In this document: piece after piece, positions 27,814 through 35,452 of the stretch
How the letters are laid out: the number at the start of each line of letters is the position of its first letter
Numbering within the stretch: position 1 is the stretch's first letter
Assembly (NCBI GenBank): GCA_001464625.1
Contig: LNFJ01000072.1
Coordinates: 1-57,317 of the forward strand
DNA: 57,317 nucleotides
Source of the DNA: Bacteroidia bacterium Ga0077558
Lineage (GTDB): Bacteria; Bacteroidota; Bacteroidia; Chitinophagales; Chitinophagaceae
Direction of reading: 5' to 3'
Notes under the pieces: generated by a model
Seen by the model: the letters and a program-made list of their open reading frames with translations, nothing else
The model's database searches: none
Told to the model about the DNA's origin: nothing
Made by a program: the position numbers and the translations under genes

Positions 27814-29229
27814 ATGAAGAAAATAGCAATAAATACAACTTGTAAAAGGTTACTGGCAGATGTATTCACACCTGTTGGCATCTACCTGCGGCTGCGGGAT
27901 AAGTTCCGTGATACAATACTGTTGGAAAGCACTGACCATCATTCATCAGAAAACAGCTATTCGTTTATCTGTATCAACGCCATCGGTGGAATGGAAATCA
28001 GTTCGGCCGATAGTATTGAATTTAAATTGCCGGGACAAAAGCCAGAAAAGATTGCTTTAAAAAATACCAACGAAGTGCCGCAATTATTGTGGGACTTCAT
28101 GCAAAAATTTGAGATAAAGAAAGGAGAAACAAAAGAAGAAAAATTTGCACAAGGATTATTTGGTTACACAACTTATGATGCCGTTCCTTTTTTTGATACT
28201 GTAAGTCTCGCAACTCGTAACTCACTACTCACAGCTATCCCATTAATGAGGTATAGGCTTTACCAGTACGTAATTGCTATCAATCATTTTAAAGATGAAT
28301 TATTCATTTGTGAGAATAAGATCAACGGAATTGAAAGCGATGTTGCAGCAGTCGAATCATTGATAAGAAGTAAAGATGTTCCTGTATATCCTTTTAGTGC
28401 AAAAGGGGAAGAAAGCTCGAACATGACCGATGAAGAATACAAAGAAATGGTGAAGAAAGGGATTGCCAGTTGTCATAGGGGTGATGTGTTTCAAATTGTA
28501 TTGAGCCGAAGATTTCAGCAAAAATTTATTGGCGATGAATTTAATGTGTACAGGGCATTGCGCAGTGTAAATCCATCGCCTTATTTATTCTTCTTTGATT
28601 ATGGGGATTATAAATTAATGGGTTCTTCTCCCGAAGCACAATTAGTAATACAAAATGGAAAAGCAGTAGTACATCCTATCGCCGGAACATTTAAAAGAAC
28701 GGGTGATGATGAAGCTGATAAAATTGCAACCGAAGCATTATTGAAAGATGCCAAAGAAAATGCAGAGCATGTAATGCTGGTGGATTTGGCTAGAAATGAC
28801 CTGAGCCGTTTATGCGATGAGGTGGAAGTAGCACATTACAGGCAGGTGCAATATTTCTCTCATGTTATTCATCTGGTAAGTGAAGTAGTAGGTAAAGTAA
28901 GAGCAGGCAGTAATCCCTTTGAATTAGTAGCGAAAACTTTTCCTGCTGGCACACTAAGTGGTGCCCCAAAATTCAAAGCCATGGGTTTGATCGATTCATT
29001 TGAGCCAACCGCAAGAAGTTATTATGGGGGTGCTATCGGTTTCATGGGATTTGACGGCAGTTGCAATCATGCAATAATGATAAGGACATTTTTGAGCAGA
29101 AATAATACACTAACATACCAGGCTGGTGCTGGTGTGGTGGCTGCAAGTAATCCGGAAAGTGAGTTGCAGGAAGTGAATAATAAACTAGGTGCATTAAAAA
29201 AAGCTATTGTATTAGCAGAAAATATTTGA
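27814..29229 (+). CDS. trpE: Anthranilate synthase component I
   Basis: Makes anthranilate from chorismate with ammonia supplied by TrpG; first committed step to Trp. The 471-residue protein has the feedback-site signature LLES near residue 36, and the chorismate-binding domain with YLFFFDYGDYKLMGSSPE, PIAGTFKRTG, VDLARNDLSRLCD, AGTLSGAPKFKAM and YYGGAIGFMGFDG. The catalytic His is in the expected region of VIHLVSEVVGKV. One base separates it from trpG. The leader in front suggests attenuation control in addition to feedback inhibition by Trp. Confidence 0.97.
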   Translation: MKKIAINTTCKRLLADVFTPVGIYLRLRDKFRDTILLESTDHHSSENSYSFICINAIGGMEISSADSIEFKLPGQKPEKIALKNTNEVPQLLWDFMQKFEIKKGETKEEKFAQGLFGYTTYDAVPFFDTVSLATRNSLLTAIPLMRYRLYQYVIAINHFKDELFICENKINGIESDVAAVESLIRSKDVPVYPFSAKGEESSNMTDEEYKEMVKKGIASCHRGDVFQIVLSRRFQQKFIGDEFNVYRALRSVNPSPYLFFFDYGDYKLMGSSPEAQLVIQNGKAVVHPIAGTFKRTGDDEADKIATEALLKDAKENAEHVMLVDLARNDLSRLCDEVEVAHYRQVQYFSHVIHLVSEVVGKVRAGSNPFELVAKTFPAGTLSGAPKFKAMGLIDSFEPTARSYYGGAIGFMGFDGSCNHAIMIRTFLSRNNTLTYQAGAGVVAASNPESELQEVNNKLGALKKAIVLAENI

Positions 29230-29230
29230 T

Positions 29231-29824
29231 ATGAAGATCCTTGTTTTTGATAATTACGATTCGTTCACTTACAATCTTGTCCATTTGGTAGAAAAGATAA
29301 CTCATACAAAAGTTGATGTGTATCGAAATGACCAGATCGCTATGGAGAAAGTAAAGGAGTACGATAAGATCATTTTATCTCCCGGTCCGGGTATTCCCGA
29401 AGAAGCCGGAATGTTGTTGCCATTGATAAACGAATATGCAGCTACTAAATCTATCCTTGGTGTTTGTCTTGGCCACCAGGCGATAGGAGAAGCTTTTGGC
29501 GGGTCGTTGACAAATTTGTCGAAAGTCTATCATGGTGTGGCGACTCCTGTAAAGATTGACGTAACTAAAAAGTCTCAACTGTTTAATGGTTTGCCGGATA
29601 CTTTAGAAGTTGGCCGATATCACAGTTGGATTATTAATGAAGATAGTTTTCCTGCTGAGTTGGAAGTAACTGCAAGAGATGAAAACAATTATATCATGGC
29701 ATTGCAGCATAGAAAATATGATGTGCAAGGGGTGCAGTTTCATCCGGAAAGTGTGTTGACGCCAGATGGAGAAAAGATTTTGCGGAACTGGTTGAAGCCC
29801 CCATCCCCTAAAGGGGTGCTTTAG
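29231..29824 (+). CDS. trpG: Anthranilate synthase component II (glutamine amidotransferase)
   Basis: Hydrolyses glutamine and passes ammonia to TrpE. The 197-residue class I amidotransferase has the oxyanion motif SPGPGIPEEAG, nucleophile Cys79 in GVCLGHQAIGE, and His171 and Glu173 in FHPESVLTP. The last eight residues, PPSPKGVL, are encoded by a palindromic repeat (29805-29816) that reaches into the gene; the homologous fold ends before them. The enzyme may also serve p-aminobenzoate synthesis if no separate pabA exists, as often seen. It starts one base after trpE. Confidence 0.96.
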   Translation: MKILVFDNYDSFTYNLVHLVEKITHTKVDVYRNDQIAMEKVKEYDKIILSPGPGIPEEAGMLLPLINEYAATKSILGVCLGHQAIGEAFGGSLTNLSKVYHGVATPVKIDVTKKSQLFNGLPDTLEVGRYHSWIINEDSFPAELEVTARDENNYIMALQHRKYDVQGVQFHPESVLTPDGEKILRNWLKPPSPKGVL

Positions 29825-29825
29825 T
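29799..29825 (+). repeat. REP-like palindrome over the trpG stop, copy 1
   Basis: CCCCTAAAGGGG (29805-29816) is palindromic, preceded by GCCCCCAT and followed by TGCTTTAG, the last three being the trpG stop. An inverted second copy lies at 29898-29924. Confidence 0.7.
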
Positions 29826-29897
29826 AAACTAAAGTGTAAACTTGTTTACAGGTGCTTAGGTTGAAGAGACAAAACGAACATTATTTTTAACTACAAA

Positions 29898-29924
29898 ACT
29901 AAGTTCCCCTTTAGGGGACAGGGG
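29898..29924 (-). repeat. REP-like palindrome before trpD, copy 2 (inverted)
   Basis: Read on the minus strand the sequence is GCCCCTGT, then CCCCTAAAGGGG, then AACTTAG, closely matching copy 1. It ends directly before the trpD ATG, so the hairpin may affect ribosome access. Confidence 0.7.
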
Positions 29925-29925
29925 C

Positions 29926-30918
29926 ATGAAGAAGATTTTACAATATTTATTTGAACACAAAACACTAACAAGAGTGTCGGCAAAAGACGTATTAGTCAAC
30001 ATCGGGAAAGGTATATACAACGAACATGAGGTAACAGCCTTTATGACCGTGTACCTGATGCGAAGCATTACTATTGAAGAACTCCAAGGCTTCAGAGATG
30101 CATTGTTAGAGCTATGTGTAAAAGCAGATTTGAGTGAGTATGATACATTAGACATTGTTGGTACAGGTGGAGATGGAAAGAATACATTTAATATTTCAAC
30201 ACTCTCTTGTTTTATTGTGGCTGGCACCGGACAAAAAGTGGCGAAGCATGGAAACTATGGAGCTTCTTCCATCAGCGGAGCAAGTAATGTGATGGAGCAA
30301 TTAGGTTATACATTCAGTCACGATAACAGTAAACTGAAAAAAGAAATTGAAGAAGCGAATATTTGTTTTTTGCATGCACCATTATTTCACCCGGCATTAA
30401 AAACAGTTGGGCCAATAAGAAAGAACCTAGCCATGCGGACTTTCTTCAATATGCTTGGGCCAATGGCGAATCCTGCACATCCCAAATTTCAATTGGTAGG
30501 AGTGTATAGTTTGGAAATGGCGAGAATTTATAATTACTTATTGCAACAAACAGAGAAAGCATTCACCATCATTCATAGTTTGGATGGGTATGATGAAATA
30601 TCATTGACCAACGATACCAAAGTAATAACCAATGAAGGGGAACGAATAATGACACCGGAGCAATTGGGCAAGCGTATGGTTTCGCCAGAAGATATTAGTG
30701 GTGGAAACAGAGTGGAAGATGCGGCGAAAATTTTCACCACTATATTAAAAGGAGAAGGGACATTTGCACAAAATGCGGTGGTGCTGGCCAATGCCGCCAT
30801 GGCTTTACATTGTACAGGAAAGTATAAAACTTATGACGATGCCTATAATGCAGCAGTAGTAAGTTTAGAAAGCGGAAAAGCGAATGAATGCCTGATGAAG
30901 TTGGTTAAAGAAAATTGA
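29926..30918 (+). CDS. trpD: Anthranilate phosphoribosyltransferase
   Basis: Joins anthranilate to PRPP. The 330-residue protein has the PRPP-binding VGTGGDGKNTFNIST, the KHGNYGASSISGASNVMEQLG motif and the anthranilate-site region with MRTFFNMLGPMANPAHP. Length and motifs are normal. The start is two bases after a palindromic repeat. The junction to trpG is about 100 bases and is filled by an inverted pair of repeats, so polar effects on translation are possible though the transcript should continue. Confidence 0.97.
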   Translation: MKKILQYLFEHKTLTRVSAKDVLVNIGKGIYNEHEVTAFMTVYLMRSITIEELQGFRDALLELCVKADLSEYDTLDIVGTGGDGKNTFNISTLSCFIVAGTGQKVAKHGNYGASSISGASNVMEQLGYTFSHDNSKLKKEIEEANICFLHAPLFHPALKTVGPIRKNLAMRTFFNMLGPMANPAHPKFQLVGVYSLEMARIYNYLLQQTEKAFTIIHSLDGYDEISLTNDTKVITNEGERIMTPEQLGKRMVSPEDISGGNRVEDAAKIFTTILKGEGTFAQNAVVLANAAMALHCTGKYKTYDDAYNAAVVSLESGKANECLMKLVKEN

Positions 30919-30959
30919 GTTTAGCGGACAGGCACTTAGACTTATAATAACAAGAATTT

Positions 30960-31048
30960 TGCCATGCCGAGGAACGAGGCATCTGAGAGACTGGAGTAGG
31001 TGGACATTCTGTGTCTGTGAGACTCTTCCTTCGTCGGAGTGACAAAGA
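30960..31048 (+). repeat. Dispersed palindromic repeat in the trpD-trpC junction
   Basis: Begins ATGCCGAGGAACGAGGCATC and ends CTCTTCCTTCGTCGGAGTGA, so its two halves are related by inversion (CCGAGGAACGAGG against CTTCGTCGG). Sequences of this type are common intergenic repeats in Bacteroidota genomes, which is recalled knowledge and not checked here. Confidence 0.6.
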
Positions 31049-31093
31049 CCGTTACTGGTTTGAATTTTATTTTTGAATTTTGATTTATTACAA

Positions 31094-31879
31094 ATGGATA
31101 TTTTAGAAACAATCATTGCAGCAAAAAGACTAGAAGTAGAAAAATTTAAACCGATGAGTAGCATCGAAAGGTTTGAGAAGGAAGGATTTTTCTGGCAGAT
31201 AAGAACCCGGTCGCTGGTGCAGAGTTTATTACTGCCCGGAAGTACAGGCATCATCGCAGAATTTAAAAGAAAAAGTCCAAGTAAGGGATGGTTCAAAACA
31301 AAAGAACTGGAAGTAGAACCGGTTGTTGTTGGCTACAACAAACATGCAGCAGGTATTTCTGTATTAACTAACGATGAATTTTTTGGCGGCGATTTGGATG
31401 ACCTGATACAAACAAAAGTTGTGAGTGATATTCCGGTGCTGCGCAAAGATTTTATTATTGATAAGTGGCAGATAGCCGAGGCCAAAGCTTTTGGGGCTGA
31501 TGTGATTTTATTGATAGCAGCTTGTTTGACCAAAGCAGAAGTAAAAGAGTTTGCAGCCTATGCCAACAGCATCGGCCTCGAATCAATATTAGAAGTTCAT
31601 AATGAGGAAGAGATGCGGCATATTTGTGATGAAGTGGATATGGTAGGCGTAAACAACCGTAACCTGAAGACCTTTGAAGTGGATATTAATACCTCGTTGC
31701 AACTGATAGACAAGATACCGGCTGGTAAACCGGCTATTGCCGAAAGTGGTATCGGCAGCGTGGAGTCTATCATAACTTTGCGGAATGCAGGGTTTAAAGG
31801 ATTTTTGATGGGCGAGAATTTTATGAAAGAAGAACAGCCCGGAAAAGCATTTGAGAATTTTGTTACTGAATTGAAATAA
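31094..31879 (+). CDS. trpC: Indole-3-glycerol phosphate synthase
   Basis: Closes the indole ring from CdRP. 261 residues from the ATG at 31094; the frame stays open to a TTG seven codons earlier, but MDILETIIAAKRLEV is the usual N-terminus. The TIM-barrel motifs are AEFKRKSPSKGW, VLTNDEFFGG, VLRKDFIID, VGVNNRNLKTFEVD, and AESGIGSVE with GFLMGENFMK for the phosphate site. It is not fused to trpF, which follows separately after a 77-base repeat-filled junction. Confidence 0.96.
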   Translation: MDILETIIAAKRLEVEKFKPMSSIERFEKEGFFWQIRTRSLVQSLLLPGSTGIIAEFKRKSPSKGWFKTKELEVEPVVVGYNKHAAGISVLTNDEFFGGDLDDLIQTKVVSDIPVLRKDFIIDKWQIAEAKAFGADVILLIAACLTKAEVKEFAAYANSIGLESILEVHNEEEMRHICDEVDMVGVNNRNLKTFEVDINTSLQLIDKIPAGKPAIAESGIGSVESIITLRNAGFKGFLMGENFMKEEQPGKAFENFVTELK

Positions 31880-31886
31880 ATACATC

Positions 31887-31940
31887 TCCAACAAAGACAC
31901 AAAGGCCACTAAGCTTTGTGTTCTTAGTGTCTTAGTTGGA
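31887..31940 (+). repeat. Palindrome in the trpC-trpF junction
   Basis: TCCAACAAAGACAC at 31887-31900 is inverted by GTGTCTTAGTTGGA at 31927-31940 (one mismatch), with a loop containing CTTTGTG. It fills most of the 77-base junction. Confidence 0.65.
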
Positions 31941-31956
31941 AACAAAACCAAATTAT

Positions 31957-32586
31957 ATGAATATTAAAGTATGCGGCATCACCGAAATGAAACAACTGCA
32001 ACAGTTAGATGGGTTGGATATTGATTTTGCAGGGTTGATCTTTTACAAAGAATCTCCCCGCTATATTGGCGATAAGATTTCGAAAACAGAATTAAAGAAA
32101 GCTGACCTGGATATAAAGAAAGTGGGTGTATTTGTGAACCCGGAGATGATCGATGTGTTAGATGCTATTGACGACTACGGATTAGAGGTAGTGCAATTAC
32201 ATGGTGATGAAAGCCCGGAAATGTGCGAAGACCTGAGCAGCGAAGTAGAAGTGATAAAAGCTTTTCGGGTAACGGATGGGGTGGATATAGACGAACTGGT
32301 GGCACCCTATGATGCGGTGTGTGATTATTATTTATTTGACACCGGTGGCTTAAAAGAAACTTTTGGTGGCACGGGCCAGCAATTTGACTGGACCATTTTA
32401 ACCAAAGCGAAAATTGAAAAGCCTTTCTTTTTAAGTGGAGGTATTGGTGTAGAAGATGCGGTGAGAATAAAAGCATTTAAACACCCTGATTATTTTGGGG
32501 TTGATATTAACAGCCGTTTTGAAAAAGAACCAGGAGTGAAGGATATGGGATTGGTGTTGCAGTTTAAGCAGGGGTTGAAGAGATAA
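31957..32586 (+). CDS. trpF: Phosphoribosylanthranilate isomerase
   Basis: Isomerises PRA to CdRP between TrpD and TrpC. 209 residues from the ATG at 31957; a TTG seven codons upstream lies within the junction and is not needed, because MNIKVCGITEMKQL is the standard N-terminus with the catalytic Cys7. The general acid Asp is in YLFDTGGLKETFGGTG, and FFLSGGIGVEDAV and GVDINSRFEKEPGVKD complete the phosphate-binding end. Normal length. Confidence 0.96.
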   Translation: MNIKVCGITEMKQLQQLDGLDIDFAGLIFYKESPRYIGDKISKTELKKADLDIKKVGVFVNPEMIDVLDAIDDYGLEVVQLHGDESPEMCEDLSSEVEVIKAFRVTDGVDIDELVAPYDAVCDYYLFDTGGLKETFGGTGQQFDWTILTKAKIEKPFFLSGGIGVEDAVRIKAFKHPDYFGVDINSRFEKEPGVKDMGLVLQFKQGLKR

Positions 32587-32652
32587 GCTAAGAGATCAAA
32601 AGAGAAAAAGAGTATTGAAGGAGGAGTAACCAAATTTTGCTTTAGCGAGCAT

Positions 32653-32668
32653 CCCCTCCTTGGAGGGG
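32653..32668 (+). repeat. 16-base perfect palindrome in the trpF-trpB junction
   Basis: CCCCTCCTTGGAGGGG. The same type with one added T occurs at 36792-36808. It is preceded by GCTTTAGCGAGC, related to other repeats in the window. Confidence 0.7.
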
Positions 32669-32711
32669 CGAATTGAGGAAACTAAATGCTTTGAGAAATT
32701 GGGGTGGGTTT

Positions 32712-32767
32712 GATGCCATGAAAACATAAAGTACAAGAGTGCGACGCAACAGACGATGCCATGAAAA
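32712..32767 (+). repeat. Direct repeat unit with the 21-base repeat, copy 2
   Basis: GATGCCATGAAAA occurs twice, 42 bases apart, and between the copies lies the 21-base sequence at 32731-32751 that also occurs exactly at 21790-21810. The unit is in the junction directly upstream of trpB. Confidence 0.7.
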
Positions 32768-32793
32768 ACTGAAGCTGACTACATAAAAATAAA

Positions 32794-33984
32794 ATGACAA
32801 CAACGCAAACATATCAACAACCAAATACTCAAGGCTATTACGGCTTGTTCGGCGGTGCATACATTCCGGAAATGCTGCATCGCAATGTGGAAGAGCTGCG
32901 TACAAAGTATTTGGAAATTATTTATGATGATGAATTTCAAAAAGAGTTTCAATACTTGCTGAGAGATTATGTAGGCAGACCAACGCCGTTGTATTTGGCG
33001 GAGCGGTTGAGTGAGCAATTTGGTACTACTATTTATTTGAAGCGGGAAGACCTTTGTCATACCGGTGCACATAAAATAAATAATACGATCGGGCAGATTT
33101 TATTGGCGCAGCGATTGGGTAAGAAAAGAATTATTGCAGAGACAGGTGCCGGTCAGCATGGAGTGGCAACCGCTACGGTTTGTGCATTGAAAGGTGTTGA
33201 ATGCATTGTGTACATGGGCGAAAAAGATATTGAACGGCAAGCACCAAATGTTGCGAGAATGAAAATGCTTGGTGCCACAGTAATACCGGCAACAAGTGGC
33301 AGCAAAACATTGAAAGATGCAACGAATGAAGCGATACGGGATTGGATCAATAATCCACATGATACACATTATATAATTGGTAGTGTGGTAGGGCCGCATC
33401 CTTACCCGGATATGGTGGCGAGATTTCAAAGTGTGATCAGTGAAGAGATGCGGAAACAATTGTTGGATAAGACCGGTAATGAATTACCAACCCACGTTAT
33501 GGCTTGTGTTGGTGGTGGCAGTAATGCAGCTGGCGCATTTTATCATTTCTTAGATGAGTTAAGTGTTCAGTTGATAGCAGTGGAAGCAGCCGGTCATGGT
33601 ATTGATAGTGGCTTAAGTGCAGCGACTACTGCATTAGGCAAACCGGGTATTTTACATGGAAGTAAAAGTTTGCTGATGCAAACAGAAGATGGACAAGTGG
33701 TAGAGCCGCATAGTATTTCTGCAGGGTTAGATTATCCGGGCATTGGTCCGTTGCATGCACATTTGTTTAAAAGTGGCCGTGGTACTTTTTTAAGTGCAAC
33801 AGATGATGAAGCATTGGCTGCATCTTTTGAACTGGCAAAACTGGAAGGTATTATTCCGGCCTTGGAAACGGGACATGCCTTAGCAGCATTGAAGCAGGTG
33901 AAGTTTAAAAAAGAAGATGTAGTGGTGATTTGTTTGAGTGGGAGAGGGGATAAAGATTTAGCGACTTACATGAACAGGCTTTGA
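32794..33984 (+). CDS. trpB: Tryptophan synthase beta subunit
   Basis: Condenses indole with serine using PLP. The 396-residue protein has the PLP lysine Lys94 in HTGAHKINN, the ammonium-channel and PLP-phosphate motif [15 protein letters not shown], and the C-terminal [10 protein letters not shown]. It is the common TrpB1 type that pairs with TrpA. The stop codon TGA (33982-33984) overlaps the first bases of the left inverted repeat of the inserted DUF559 unit, so that unit begins exactly where the coding sequence ends. Confidence 0.98.
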   Translation: MTTTQTYQQPNTQGYYGLFGGAYIPEMLHRNVEELRTKYLEIIYDDEFQKEFQYLLRDYVGRPTPLYLAERLSEQFGTTIYLKREDLCHTGAHKINNTIGQILLAQRLGKKRIIAETGAGQHGVATATVCALKGVECIVYMGEKDIERQAPNVARMKMLGATVIPATSGSKTLKDATNEAIRDWINNPHDTHYIIGSVVGPHPYPDMVARFQSVISEEMRKQLLDKTGNELPTHVMACVGGGSNAAGAFYHFLDELSVQLIAVEAAGHGIDSGLSAATTALGKPGILHGSKSLLMQTEDGQVVEPHSISAGLDYPGIGPLHAHLFKSGRGTFLSATDDEALAASFELAKLEGIIPALETGHALAALKQVKFKKEDVVVICLSGRGDKDLATYMNRL

Positions 33985-34085
33985 CCTCACCCCATTAAGC
34001 TTCCGGTATACGTAGTGGTTGAACCCCTCTCCTTAAGGAGAGGGAGGCGGAGTTTTCAAAAGTGATGAGTAGCGTAGGGTGAGGT
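33983..34085 (+). repeat. Left end of DUF559 unit, nested palindrome
   Basis: GACCTCACCCC (33983-33993) begins the unit, a perfect 20-base palindrome CCCTCTCCTTAAGGAGAGGG lies at 34025-34044, and GGGTGAGGT closes near 34085, so the whole stretch can fold into one long hairpin. The 11-base start is repeated inverted at 34530-34540. Confidence 0.75.
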
Positions 34086-34102
34086 ACTAAAGAAAAGAAA
34101 GT

Positions 34103-34489
34103 ATGAATGAAGAGTACAATGACAATTTGCATAAAGGAGCAATTGGTAAGCTGTACCAATATGGACGAGAACTTCGTCAAACTTCGACGAAAGCTGAAAA
34201 GATTTTGTGGGAATGTTTAAGGGATAGAAAGCTTGGTGGTTTAAAATTCAGAAGGCAACATCCGATGCTAAAGTTTATTGCAGATTTTTATTGTCATGAA
34301 AAAAAATTAGTAGTCGAACTGGATGGAACTATTCATGATGAAAAAGAAATTGCGGAGTATGACAAATACCGAACCTTTGAATTAGAAGGTTCTGGAATCA
34401 ACGTAGTTCGTTTTAGAAATGAAGAAGTAGAGAATAATATTAATTACGTAGTGAACGAAATTAGAAAAGCAACAGAAAAAATAAAATAA
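34103..34489 (+). CDS. DUF559 endonuclease-like protein
   Basis: 128 residues of the DUF559 family, related to very-short-patch-repair and other PD-(D/E)XK nucleases. Visible motifs are LWECLRDRKLGGLKFRRQHP, then IADFYCHEKKLVVELDG with candidate catalytic Asp61, Glu72 and Asp74, His78, and VVRFRNEEV near the end. Family members are usually of unknown role. It sits between trpB and trpA in the same direction, inside inverted repeats on both sides, and has no relation to Trp synthesis. A selfish or repeat-associated nuclease is the best inference. The ATG at 34103 gives a typical N-terminus. Confidence 0.88.
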   Translation: MNEEYNDNLHKGAIGKLYQYGRELRQTSTKAEKILWECLRDRKLGGLKFRRQHPMLKFIADFYCHEKKLVVELDGTIHDEKEIAEYDKYRTFELEGSGINVVRFRNEEVENNINYVVNEIRKATEKIK

Positions 34490-34507
34490 TCAGACTCTTG
34501 CCATTCT

Positions 34508-34540
34508 CCCTCTCCTCAAGGAGAGGGTAGGGGTGAGGTC
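34508..34540 (+). repeat. Right end of DUF559 unit
   Basis: A near-perfect 20-base palindrome (34508-34527), differing from the left one at one central base, is followed by TA and GGGGTGAGGTC (34530-34540). The last 11 bases are the exact inverse of the unit's first 11 (33983-33993). trpA begins eight bases later. Confidence 0.8.
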
Positions 34541-34548
34541 AACAAATC

Positions 34549-35331
34549 ATGAGCAGACTACTAAGCACCTTTAAAGACAAATCGCAAAAGATTCTCAACA
34601 TCTATTGCACAGCAGGCTATCCACAATTAAATTCTACAATAGAAGTAATGAAAGCCTTGCAAGAAAATGGTGCTTCCATCATAGAACTCGGCATGCCTTA
34701 CAGCGATCCGTTAGCAGACGGTCCCGTAATTCAACACAGTGGAAGTGTAGCATTGGCCAATGGAATGACGATTGCAACATTGTTTGACCAATTACAAGAT
34801 TTCAGAAAAGAAATTTCTATTCCGGTAATATTAATGGGCTATATGAACCCTGTATTACAATACGGCTTTGAAAAATTTTGTGCCGATGCAGCAGCAGTAG
34901 GTATAGATGGATTGATTTTACCTGACTTACCTGAATATGAATTTGAAACTGAATACGGAGCTATCATTAAAAAATATGGCCTCGATTTTATTTTCCTGGT
35001 AACACCAGAAACCACGGAAGAACGAATTAAAAAATTAGATAGCCTCAGCACCGGTTTTTTATATGCCGTATCCTCTTCTTCTACTACGGGCAGCGAAAAA
35101 AAATCAGCCAGCCCGGAAGAATACCTGAAAAGGCTGAAATCATACAAACTTAAAAATCCTGTGTTGGTGGGCTTTGGAATCAGCAATAAACAGAGCTTTG
35201 AGGCCGTTTGTGAGTTGGCTGATGGGGCCATTATCGGCAGTGCCTACATTAAAGCGTTGGAAAACAGCACCAATGTTAATGCAGCCACAAAATCCTTTCT
35301 TTCGTCCATATTGCCTGCCCGCCAAACCTGA
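34549..35331 (+). CDS. trpA: Tryptophan synthase alpha subunit
   Basis: Splits indole-3-glycerol phosphate and passes indole to TrpB. The 260-residue protein has catalytic Glu46 in IIELGMPYSDP and Asp57 in LADGPVIQ, and the phosphate-binding loops LVGFGISNKQSF and DGAIIGSAYIK. It is complete. Its last few residues (PARQT) come from GC-richer DNA belonging to a short hairpin around the stop codon. It is separated from trpB by the DUF559 unit but should still be transcribed with the operon. No strong terminator is visible directly after it. Confidence 0.97.
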   Translation: MSRLLSTFKDKSQKILNIYCTAGYPQLNSTIEVMKALQENGASIIELGMPYSDPLADGPVIQHSGSVALANGMTIATLFDQLQDFRKEISIPVILMGYMNPVLQYGFEKFCADAAAVGIDGLILPDLPEYEFETEYGAIIKKYGLDFIFLVTPETTEERIKKLDSLSTGFLYAVSSSSTTGSEKKSASPEEYLKRLKSYKLKNPVLVGFGISNKQSFEAVCELADGAIIGSAYIKALENSTNVNAATKSFLSSILPARQT

Positions 35332-35368
35332 TAAAGGTTAAATATTGGATAAACGGTCAGGCGGGGGC
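35313..35368 (+). repeat. Imperfect palindrome across the trpA stop
   Basis: CCGCC at 35319-35323 can pair with GGCGG at 35360-35364, and an inner AACCT/AGGTT hairpin lies at 35325-35339. There is no T run, so it looks like another dispersed repeat more than a terminator. Confidence 0.35.
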
Positions 35369-35452
35369 TGAGAAGGTATTAACTATCCGCTTCATTGTTT
35401 AAATTTGCATCTATTATTGACAATCGTACCATAAATGAAATTTTTGATTAGT

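Noticed and set aside
29805..29919. The inverted palindromes between trpG and trpD as an intra-operon terminator
   Set aside because: Neither hairpin is followed by a T run, and they match each other as a repeat pair.
31073..31093. TTG starts seven codons upstream of the trpC and trpF ATGs
   Set aside because: Both families begin at the downstream Met (MDILETI, MNIKVCGI); the extra codons lie in junction DNA.
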